Source of the DNA: UBA3263 sp964528425
GTDB lineage: Bacteria > Bacteroidota > Bacteroidia > Bacteroidales > Muribaculaceae
DNA: 46,812 bases
Direction of reading: 5' to 3'
NCBI GenBank assembly: GCA_964528425.1
Contig: CAZGTD010000014.1
Location: 1 to 46,812 of the forward strand
In this document: positions 40,512 to 46,812 of the stretch, in pieces
Position numbering within the stretch: the stretch's first letter is position 1
How the letters are laid out: the number at the start of each line of letters is the position of its first letter
Position numbers and translations under genes: made by a program
The notes under the pieces: model-generated
Seen by the model: only the letters and a program-made list of their open reading frames with translations
What the model was told of the DNA's origin: nothing
Database searches by the model: none

Positions 40512-42271
40512 TCGGCGGCGGGAAGGTTCAGCGCAAGGTTGAGTTCGTCGAGTTGTTTCTGGTCGAGGGGAGCCGGAGCATCAAGCATAACATCGCGGCC
40601 CGAGTTATTTTTGGGGAAGGCTATGCAGTCGCGAATGCTGTCGAGGCCGGCAAACAGGCTTACCCAGCGGTCAAGACCGTAGGCCAGACCGCCATGAGGC
40701 GGCGCGCCGTATTTAAAGGCATTCATAAGGAAGCCGAACTGTTCCTGGGCTTTTTCGGGTGTGAACCCGAGAATTTCAAACATCTTGGCCTGAAGTGCGG
40801 AATCGTGGATTCGGATTGAACCGCCGCCTACTTCAACACCGTTGATTACCATGTCGTAAGCATCGGCGCGAACCGCGGCCGGATCAGTGTCGAGCAGGGG
40901 AATGTCTTCGTCTTTAGGGTGAGTAAACGGATGGTGCATGGCCATAAGGCGCTGCTCTTCGTCGCTCCATTCAAACATGGGGAAATCAACAACCCACAGG
41001 CAGGAGAACTTATTCTTGTCGCGCAAGCCTAATTGACGGCCCATTTCCAAACGGAGTTCACACAGCTGCTTGCGGGTTTTCTGAACGTCGTCGCCCGAAA
41101 GAATCAGAATCAGGTCGCCCGGTTCGGCGTTCATGGCCTTGGCCATTTCCTGAAGGGTTTCCTGAGTGTAGAACTTGTCGACCGACGATTTTACATTGCC
41201 ATCGGCTTCAACGCGGGCATAAACCATGCCTTTCGCACCGATTTGCGGCCGTTTAACGTAGTCGGTGAGTGCATCAAGCTGTTTGCGGGTATAGGTTGCG
41301 GAGCCTTTGGCGCAGATGCCGCCGATGTAGGCCGCATTGTCGAATACGCTGAAGCCGTGGCCTTTAAGAATGCCGTCGAGCTCAACGAATTTCATATCGA
41401 AGCGTGTGTCGGGCTTGTCGGAACCATAATATTTCATGGCGTCGGCCCAGCTCATTCGGGGGAACGGTTCGGTAAGTTCAACGCCGCGGATTTCTTTAAA
41501 TAGATATTTGGCCATGCCCTCGAACAGGCTGATAACGTCTTCCTGTTCAACAAAGCTCATTTCGCAGTCAATCTGGGTGAATTCCGGCTGGCGGTCGGCG
41601 CGCAGGTCTTCGTCGCGGAAACACTTGACAATCTGGAAGTAGCGATCCATGCCGCTCACCATAAGGAGCTGCTTAAGGGTTTGAGGCGACTGGGGCAGGG
41701 CATAGAACTGACCGGGATTCATGCGCGAAGGCACTACGAAGTCGCGTGCGCCTTCGGGCGTTGAACCAACCAGCATCGGGGTTTCAATTTCAAGGAAACC
41801 CTTGGAGTCAAGATAGGAGCGCACGGCCATTGTCATGCGGTGGCGTAGCTCAAGATTTGCGCGAACGTTGGGGCGACGCAAGTCGAGATAGCGGTAGCGC
41901 ATGCGAAGGTCGTCGCCGCCGTCGCTCTCTTCCTCGATGGTAAAGGGCGGAGTAAGAGAGGGGTTAAGCTCTTTAAGCGATGTTGCAATAATTTCTATGT
42001 CGCCGGTAGGGAGGTTAGGGTTCTTGGCAGTACGCTCGGCAACGCGGCCGGTAACCTGAATAACATATTCACGACCAAGATGATTTGCGGCTTCGCAAAG
42101 GGTCGCATCATTTTCAACGTTGAATACAACCTGGGTCAGACCATAACGGTCGCGAAGGTCAACAAAGGTCATGCCACCCATCTTTCGGATGCGCTGCACC
42201 CATCCGGCCAGGGTTACTTCCTGACCAACATTTTCAATGCGGAGCTCGCCGCAAGTTGAAGTTCTATACAT
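40508..42271 (-). CDS. aspS: aspartate-tRNA ligase
   Basis: A 587-residue class II aminoacyl-tRNA synthetase that charges tRNA-Asp. An OB-fold anticodon-binding domain (VTLAGWVQRIRKMGGMTFVD) leads into the class II core: motif 2 FRDEDLRADRQPEFTQID and motif 3 GLAYGLDRWVSL, with the bacterial GAD insertion between. I chose the ATG at 42271 (MYRTSTCGELR, the family's normal start) because the frame from 42313 would begin within the promoter. First gene of a seven-gene operon through trkH. Confidence 0.97.
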   Translation of the reverse strand: MYRTSTCGELRIENVGQEVTLAGWVQRIRKMGGMTFVDLRDRYGLTQVVFNVENDATLCEAANHLGREYVIQVTGRVAERTAKNPNLPTGDIEIIATSLKELNPSLTPPFTIEEESDGGDDLRMRYRYLDLRRPNVRANLELRHRMTMAVRSYLDSKGFLEIETPMLVGSTPEGARDFVVPSRMNPGQFYALPQSPQTLKQLLMVSGMDRYFQIVKCFRDEDLRADRQPEFTQIDCEMSFVEQEDVISLFEGMAKYLFKEIRGVELTEPFPRMSWADAMKYYGSDKPDTRFDMKFVELDGILKGHGFSVFDNAAYIGGICAKGSATYTRKQLDALTDYVKRPQIGAKGMVYARVEADGNVKSSVDKFYTQETLQEMAKAMNAEPGDLILILSGDDVQKTRKQLCELRLEMGRQLGLRDKNKFSCLWVVDFPMFEWSDEEQRLMAMHHPFTHPKDEDIPLLDTDPAAVRADAYDMVINGVEVGGGSIRIHDSALQAKMFEILGFTPEKAQEQFGFLMNAFKYGAPPHGGLAYGLDRWVSLFAGLDSIRDCIAFPKNNSGRDVMLDAPAPLDQKQLDELNLALNLPAAE

Positions 42272-42310
42272 AGAAATTTTATGTGAATGCGTTGGTTCGT
42301 TTTCAGCCCA

Positions 42311-42341
42311 CAAAATTACGAAAACTTTTTTAAATAGCCAA
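42311..42341 (-). promoter_or_regulatory. promoter of the aspS operon
   Basis: TTG (42341-42339), a 20-nt spacer and TAATTTTG (42318-42311) on the minus strand fit the Bacteroidetes consensus. The leader to 42271 is about 35 nt. Confidence 0.75.
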
Positions 42342-42369
42342 AAATATTTGCTCCGCCCGCTTCAGCGGG
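42342..42369 (-). terminator. possible terminator overlapping the DUF2461 stop codon
   Basis: On the minus strand CCACCCGC-TGAA-GCGGGCGG forms an 8-position stem with one A-C mismatch, with the stop codon TGA in the loop. An AT-rich TATTTTT follows six bases later. It overlaps the start of the aspS promoter region. Confidence 0.45.
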
Positions 42370-43051
42370 TGGGACGCATCAGAGGAAGCCCCGATTCAGT
42401 CACGGCAAAGTTGATAAAGTCATTCAGCCGCTTAATCTGAGCCAGGGCAGGAACGAGGCGTTCAACAAAATCCGGCTGATTGAAAAATTCATCCGGCAGC
42501 GGCATAGAAACTCCGAAGTCACGCGGACGAACGTAGTCAATATATTTCCAGTCGCGGTCAAACCCCTTGGGAGCGGTTTTGAGTGGATTTCCGCCGACTT
42601 CTTTGAAAAATGTCTTGAACTCCGGCGATTCAACGATTGAAATATACTCATCAATATTATCGCGTATGTCGGTGCGGATTGCGGTTAAATAGGGAGTGGG
42701 TAATTCGTAGTTACCGCCGCAAATCATTGAGGCGCCGGGTTCAAGATGCAGATAGAAGCCCGAAAGCAGCGATTTCTTGCCTAACGGCGGGCAAACGAAA
42801 ATGCCGATATGAGTTTTATAGGGTGTTTTGTCTTCCGAGAAGCGGGTGTCGCGCATCAGACGGTAAACACACTGCCCTACGGCCATATTGGTAGCCGTAG
42901 GGTCGACGGTTGAAATAGCATTTATAAACCTGCGGGCAATGTCGTCGCGCTCGGCCATGACCTGCTGATACTCGTCCTTATGTTCGGCAAGCCACTCGCG
43001 CGAATTATTCCGCCGCAATTTCTTCAGAAACTCAAGAATTCTATTCTTCAT
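42362..43051 (-). CDS. DUF2461 domain-containing protein
   Basis: 229 residues. The family start FLKKLRRNNSREWLAEHKDEYQ, the RLMRDTRFSEDKTPYKTHIGIF segment (about residues 64-87) and GFYLHLEPGASMICGGNY are diagnostic of DUF2461 (TIGR02453). Function is not established. It is a single gene with its own promoter upstream (TACCTTTG at 43078-43071). Confidence 0.92.
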   Translation of the reverse strand: MKNRILEFLKKLRRNNSREWLAEHKDEYQQVMAERDDIARRFINAISTVDPTATNMAVGQCVYRLMRDTRFSEDKTPYKTHIGIFVCPPLGKKSLLSGFYLHLEPGASMICGGNYELPTPYLTAIRTDIRDNIDEYISIVESPEFKTFFKEVGGNPLKTAPKGFDRDWKYIDYVRPRDFGVSMPLPDEFFNQPDFVERLVPALAQIKRLNDFINFAVTESGLPLMRPTR

Positions 43052-43070
43052 TTTAGTGGGTGTTATAATG

Positions 43071-43078
43071 CAAAGGTA
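43071..43078 (-). promoter_or_regulatory. -7 box of the DUF2461 gene
   Basis: TACCTTTG on the minus strand, 20 nt before the ATG at 43051; no clear -33 element. Confidence 0.5.
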
Positions 43079-43176
43079 CGAATTTTTTTCAGAATATCAT
43101 AATTCTTAAAATCCGGGTTAAACCATCTGCGCCCGGATTGTGTTAGAGATGTAGATTACTACTATTCAATTTATCT

Positions 43177-43890
43177 ATGATGACACTTACTATCTGGAGC
43201 GATTTTGCTTGCCCGTATTGCTACATTGGCGAAACCCGACTTGACCGTGCAATCGATGAGATGGGTTTAAAAAACGAGGTTACCATTAACTTCAAGGCTT
43301 ATGAGCTTGACCCTACTGCACCGAAAGAAGTTGTTAGCTCAACTCCAGAGCGCTTTGCAATGAAATATCGTTTGTCGCTTAAAGACGCTGAGGATCAGAT
43401 TCAGCATATTTCTGACCTGGGTAAGGAGCTCGGCATTGATTTCCGCTATGCAACCACACGCTATACCAATACCCGCGACGCCCACAGGCTGATGAAATTG
43501 GCTGAGGCTAAATATGACCGCGAAACTACCGAACGGCTCAATCAGGCTTTATTTAAGGCATATTTTGTTGAAAACCTTGAATTGGCCGATCATGATGTTC
43601 TCGTCAGCAAAGCGCGCGAAGCCGGCATGGATGAGAAAGAAGTCCGCGAGGTGCTGTCGACCGACCGGTTCGACGATGAGGTGCGCCTTGATGAACGCGA
43701 GGCTTCAATGCGCGGTGTTCGCGGAGTTCCTTACATAATGTTCGCAGGCGAATTTGCCGTGCCGGGAGCAATGAGTATCGATGGTTTCAAAGACGCCCTT
43801 ACCCGGCTGATGAAAAGAGAGAAAGAACAAACCGCAACTGCGTCCGAGCGTCCTCACGTCTGCGGCCCCGACGGATGTAAACTCCTGTAA
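43177..43890 (+). CDS. DsbA-family oxidoreductase, FrnE-like
   Basis: 237 residues with a thioredoxin fold and CPYC active site at residues 12-15 (SDFACPYCYIGE). A helical insertion (about 60-165, with NTRDAHRLMKLAEAK) and cis-Pro loop RGVPYIMFAGEFAVPGA follow. There is no signal peptide, so it acts in the cytoplasm like FrnE proteins, as a disulfide oxidoreductase or isomerase, possibly under redox stress. The C-terminus has two extra cysteines (HVCGPDGCKLL). It begins a plus-strand operon; the next gene starts 4 nt after the stop. The ATG at 43180 is an equal alternative start. Confidence 0.92.
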   Translation: MMTLTIWSDFACPYCYIGETRLDRAIDEMGLKNEVTINFKAYELDPTAPKEVVSSTPERFAMKYRLSLKDAEDQIQHISDLGKELGIDFRYATTRYTNTRDAHRLMKLAEAKYDRETTERLNQALFKAYFVENLELADHDVLVSKAREAGMDEKEVREVLSTDRFDDEVRLDEREASMRGVRGVPYIMFAGEFAVPGAMSIDGFKDALTRLMKREKEQTATASERPHVCGPDGCKLL

Positions 43891-43894
43891 GGCT

Positions 43895-44518
43895 ATGATT
43901 AAAGAACTTGAAGTTCAAGGGGTTTTTGCCGAGAATTGCTATTTCTATGTCGATTCAAGAACACGCTCGGGTTTTTTGATTGATCCGGGGGCTCAGGCGG
44001 GGGTGATTTACGACACCATCCGTCGCAACGGGTGGACAATAGAAAAGATTTTGTTGACCCATGGCCATTTTGACCATATCGGAGCTGCCGAGCTGCTTCG
44101 ACGGCAACTTTCGGCACCTATTTATATATATCCCGAAGATGCTCCTTATCTTGCCAATCCGCATCTGAATCTAAGCGGCAACTATGATCCCATAACCGTG
44201 CCCCATTACGAGGAGCTCTACGACGGCGAAATCATTCGCCTTAAGGCTAATTCAGAATTTTATCTGAAAGTTATCCACACTCCGGGCCATACGCCCGGAT
44301 CCGTAACGTATTACTCGCCGGCAGAAAGTGCGGCTTTTGTCGGTGACCTGCTTTATCAACACGGCCCCGGACTGACTAATTTTCCTGGCGGCGACCGGCG
44401 GATTCTTGAAGATTCTATCGTAAACAAAATTTTTACGCTCCCGGATAATACACTGTTGCTCTCGGGCCATTCTTCGCCTATTACAGTTCGACAAGAAAAA
44501 GAAATTCTGATGCCATGA
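43895..44518 (+). CDS. MBL-fold metallo-hydrolase, glyoxalase II-like
   Basis: 207 residues. The metal-binding motif THGHFDHIG (55-63) is complete; downstream ligands appear in HTPGHTPGSVTYY and FVGDLLYQHGPG, with a final SGHSSP histidine. Length fits the small hydroxyacylglutathione-hydrolase-like group; the actual substrate is unknown. It overlaps the MFS gene by 4 bases and follows the DsbA-like gene closely. Confidence 0.92.
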   Translation: MIKELEVQGVFAENCYFYVDSRTRSGFLIDPGAQAGVIYDTIRRNGWTIEKILLTHGHFDHIGAAELLRRQLSAPIYIYPEDAPYLANPHLNLSGNYDPITVPHYEELYDGEIIRLKANSEFYLKVIHTPGHTPGSVTYYSPAESAAFVGDLLYQHGPGLTNFPGGDRRILEDSIVNKIFTLPDNTLLLSGHSSPITVRQEKEILMP

Positions 44519-45753
44519 AATACGTTTCAAACGGCCGCGGTTCGCTACCGCTGATTAGCCTTCTGGCACTGCTGTCGGTTTCGCTGACCGTCAATCTGCC
44601 AGGTCTGGCAGTTTCGCCCCTGCTTGGAAAGCTTGCGGATTTATTCCCTCAGGCAAGTCAGCTTGAGATTCAGCTGTTGACATTGCTCCCAAACCTGGTA
44701 ATTATACCAATGATTCTGCTTTCGGGTAAAATCAGCAGCGTAAGGAATCAGACGGCCGTGTTGGCAACAGGCTTGGGAATTTTTCTTGTTTCCGGGATAT
44801 TATATATGTTTGCTGATTCTATGGCGATGCTCATAGGTCTGGGCGCGTTATTGGGGGTGGGGTGCGGACTTATAGTGCCCATTGCCGCCGGATTACTCTC
44901 CGAATGGTTCTATGGCAATGAAAAAGTTAAGGTTCTTGGCTTCAAGTCAGGAACGTCAAACGGCATTGTTATCCTGGCGACCATATTCGTCGGTTGGGCC
45001 GCTGACATCAGCTGGCATGCTGCTTTCAGCGTCTATCTTGTGCCGGTTATTCCGCTTCTGCTGCTGCCGTTTATGACCAATACTTTTATCCGCAAGCATC
45101 TGCGCACGGATGAGAACTCCGCAAGCACTGAATCGCCTGAAAAACCGCGCTCCGGACAAACGTTCAGCCGCCCGCTGCTTACTCTGGCCGGAGTCATAGG
45201 TCTATATATTGCCTTAACCGCAACTTCGATGGTGTTTACCTACTATCTGCCTTTCACAATGAAACATTATGGGCTGAGCACTTCGCAGGTTGGAGTCGCA
45301 ACAGCAATGTTTTATGTAACCGCAATGCTCGGCGGCTTTTCGCTGGCGCCATATATCCGCCTGGTAGGGCGCACCGGGCTCTATGTCTGCATAATAATCA
45401 TGGGCATCGGGCTGCTGACTCTCGGATTGTTCCACACTATGGCTGCTTACGTTGCCGGAGTCCTTCTCATTGGCCTTGGCTACGGCTTTTTTCAGCCTAT
45501 AATTTACAATAAAACTACCCTGATTGCGCCCGATAAAACGCTTTCTACAAAATATTTTTCATATACTCTGGCCGGAAACTATATTGCCGTGTCAATAGTG
45601 CCGGTAGTAGTTGAACTTTTTCAGCGGCTGTTTGACAACCACACGGCAAACTTCCCTTACTTCCTAAGTGCGGCAATTTTAGGGCTGATTTTCATGGTAG
45701 GCATTCTGCAGCGCAAATCTTTTGTGTGGCGCACCGCCGTTTGCAAAGATTAA
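44515..45753 (+). CDS. MFS transporter
   Basis: A 412-residue inner-membrane protein with 12 predicted helices in two halves separated by a charged loop (FIRKHLRTDENSASTESPEK, about 198-217). The N-terminal half contains GLGALLGVGCGLIVPIAAGL, typical of helix 4 in the major facilitator superfamily. Drug or metabolite export is a common role, but the substrate cannot be read. Coupled to the MBL gene by a 4-base overlap. Confidence 0.9.
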   Translation: MKYVSNGRGSLPLISLLALLSVSLTVNLPGLAVSPLLGKLADLFPQASQLEIQLLTLLPNLVIIPMILLSGKISSVRNQTAVLATGLGIFLVSGILYMFADSMAMLIGLGALLGVGCGLIVPIAAGLLSEWFYGNEKVKVLGFKSGTSNGIVILATIFVGWAADISWHAAFSVYLVPVIPLLLLPFMTNTFIRKHLRTDENSASTESPEKPRSGQTFSRPLLTLAGVIGLYIALTATSMVFTYYLPFTMKHYGLSTSQVGVATAMFYVTAMLGGFSLAPYIRLVGRTGLYVCIIIMGIGLLTLGLFHTMAAYVAGVLLIGLGYGFFQPIIYNKTTLIAPDKTLSTKYFSYTLAGNYIAVSIVPVVVELFQRLFDNHTANFPYFLSAAILGLIFMVGILQRKSFVWRTAVCKD

Positions 45754-45803
45754 ACCTTTTTTGGTTAAATGGTGTTAGATATTAAAAAATTTGTTATACA
45801 AGA

Positions 45804-46640
45804 ATGAAAAGATTATTGAAAACTGCACTTATTGCCATGACCGGTTTATTTTCAGCAAATGCCCAGAGTTCCGACACTATTTACTTAGACGGCTCTGTCG
45901 GGAAGCTCTACACTATTATTGAGCGCCCCGCATCATCCGGTAAAGTGCCTTTGGTTATAATTTGCCACGGATTCAGTGGCAATTGCCGCCGGCCATTTAT
46001 GAATGATCTTTCCCAAAGCATAGTTGGTCAGGGAATGGCTACCCTGAGGTTTGATTTCAACGGACACGGTAAGAGCGACGGTGAATTCAGAAATATGACC
46101 GTTTTAAACGAAATCGAAGACCTTAAAGCCGTTATTACCTGGGCACAAAAGCAACCATGGGTTAAGGATATAAGCCTCGTTGGCCATTCGCAGGGCGGAG
46201 TAGTTGTTAGCATGGTGAGCGGCGAACTCGGAAGCAAAGTTATCAGTGCAGAAGTCTTATTGGCACCGGCGGCAGTCCTGCGCGACGATGCACTGCGCGG
46301 AAACACTATGGGAGCCCACTATGACCCCTGGAACTTTAAAGGCGATTATATAGAATTGCCTCATTCTCCCGAAGCCGGCGCGCTTTTGCTGGGTAAAAAC
46401 TATGTGGAAACCGCAATTCGTTTACCTATATATGAAACTGCTGCCAATTACACCGGCCCGACCTTGATAGTGCAAGGCACCCATGATCAGATTGTGCCCT
46501 ATACCTATGCCGAAAGATATAACGAAAAGATTCGCAACAGTGAATTGAAGCTAATTCCCGACGAAAATCATGTTTTCTCGATTACGCAAAAAGAAACTTC
46601 ACTGCTTGTTGCCGACTGGCTCCGCTCCCATCTATTTTAA
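45804..46640 (+). CDS. secreted alpha/beta hydrolase
   Basis: 278 residues with a signal peptide (MKRLLKTALIAMTGLFSANA). Catalytic elements are in order: oxyanion region CHGFSGN (54-60), nucleophile GHSQGG (Ser129), acid GTHDQIVP (Asp228) and DENHVF (His256). It resembles Bacteroidales cinnamoyl/feruloyl-esterase-like and lysophospholipase-like hydrolases; the ester substrate is unknown. It lies 50 nt after the MFS gene, with no evident promoter in between. Confidence 0.92.
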   Translation: MKRLLKTALIAMTGLFSANAQSSDTIYLDGSVGKLYTIIERPASSGKVPLVIICHGFSGNCRRPFMNDLSQSIVGQGMATLRFDFNGHGKSDGEFRNMTVLNEIEDLKAVITWAQKQPWVKDISLVGHSQGGVVVSMVSGELGSKVISAEVLLAPAAVLRDDALRGNTMGAHYDPWNFKGDYIELPHSPEAGALLLGKNYVETAIRLPIYETAANYTGPTLIVQGTHDQIVPYTYAERYNEKIRNSELKLIPDENHVFSITQKETSLLVADWLRSHLF

Positions 46641-46697
46641 CCGCTCCATTTTAATAATTTGTAATTCAACTCTTACGCGAGGTTACTATAAAATATC

Positions 46698-46731
46698 AAT
46701 GGTCAAGCAAATTCAATTTTGCTTGACCATT
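46698..46731 (+). terminator. hairpin after the hydrolase gene
   Basis: A perfect 14-bp stem (AATGGTCAAGCAAA, 46698-46711, with 46718-46731) and 6-nt loop lie 57 nt after the stop. There is no real T run after it, so it may be a processed 3' end rather than a classical terminator. Confidence 0.55.
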
Positions 46732-46766
46732 ATCTATTCAGTGTTATATGATTCTAAACTTCAATA

Positions 46767-46790
46767 TTCTTCTTCGTTGAAGAAATTTTT
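46767..46790 (+). terminator. weak second hairpin with T run
   Basis: TTCTTC (46767-46772) and GAAGAA (46779-46784) close a 6-nt loop, followed by A and five T residues. It is a weak AT-rich stem; it may back up the hairpin at 46698. No gene is visible between 46641 and the window end. Confidence 0.3.
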
Positions 46791-46812
46791 GACTGTTCAT
46801 TTTCTGTGAGTT

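Noticed and set aside
45740..45803. AACC-T7-GGTT hairpin between the MFS and hydrolase genes
   Set aside because: Only a 4-bp AT/GC stem with the T run in the loop; not a credible terminator.
46570..46809. Plus-strand frame at the right end
   Set aside because: It starts inside the hydrolase gene in another frame and runs through two hairpins; no domain or signal supports it.

Overview
The window looks like a chromosomal segment of a member of the Bacteroidales. A Muribaculaceae-like gut organism is my inference from protein style and roughly 50% GC; no taxonomic marker here proves it. The evidence is: promoters of the Bacteroidetes type (TTG, about 20 nt, TAnnTTTG, usually TAACTTTG), starts without obvious Shine-Dalgarno sequences, a serine palmitoyltransferase-type enzyme for sphingolipids, DUF4491, DUF3316 and BspA-type LRR proteins, and small SCGPD-type lipoproteins. 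I see no phage, insertion sequence, integrase or CRISPR array.

Layout. 1-703 is the N-terminal part of clpB (minus strand), with a promoter and a terminator-like hairpin in its long upstream region. 1125-3458 is a minus-strand operon: Lrp/AsnC regulator, membrane-anchored pseudokinase, GNAT-like acyltransferase. 3630-4275 carries tRNA-Arg(ACG), a DUF4491 membrane protein and, on the minus strand, an initiator-type tRNA-Met. 4308-9802 is a minus-strand RND efflux operon (adaptor, pump, TolC). 9938-12546 is a flippase plus glycosyltransferase pair on the plus strand. 12530-14246 (minus) is a small unknown protein and an NAD-dependent epimerase with an unusual C-terminal zinc ribbon.

14282-21113 is the most distinctive part. 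A plus-strand promoter precedes a candidate structured RNA of about 315 nt, with a GNRA hairpin, a possible H-type pseudoknot and an intrinsic terminator. AT-richer genes follow: a lipoprotein, a decayed LRR fragment, a BspA-type LRR protein, two further paralogous lipoproteins flanking an outer-membrane beta-barrel, and a fourth lipoprotein. The cluster ends at a strong terminator. The four lipoproteins share C-terminal signatures, and three share a 16-nt identical lipobox DNA segment.

21121-26098 is a minus-strand operon: DUF3316-like protein, S41 protease-like lipoprotein, metal-chelate ABC importer (binding protein, permease, ATPase) and nitroreductase. It diverges from an SDR gene (plus). 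26887-32942 is a minus-strand housekeeping operon: pyrB, pyrI, flavin reductase, glyA, cardiolipin synthase, amino acid permease. 33024-42271 is a second one: aspS, Nif3-like, zinc-ribbon coiled-coil protein, spt, dxs, trkA, trkH. DUF2461 (minus) lies upstream of aspS. 43177-46640 is plus-strand: FrnE-like DsbA protein, MBL hydrolase, MFS transporter and a secreted alpha/beta hydrolase.

Most genes are ordinary core functions in tight operons with ATGA overlaps. The items most worth following up are the 14.3-14.6 kb RNA with its downstream lipoprotein/LRR/barrel cluster, the clpB leader hairpin, the pseudokinase and the epimerase-zinc ribbon fusion.
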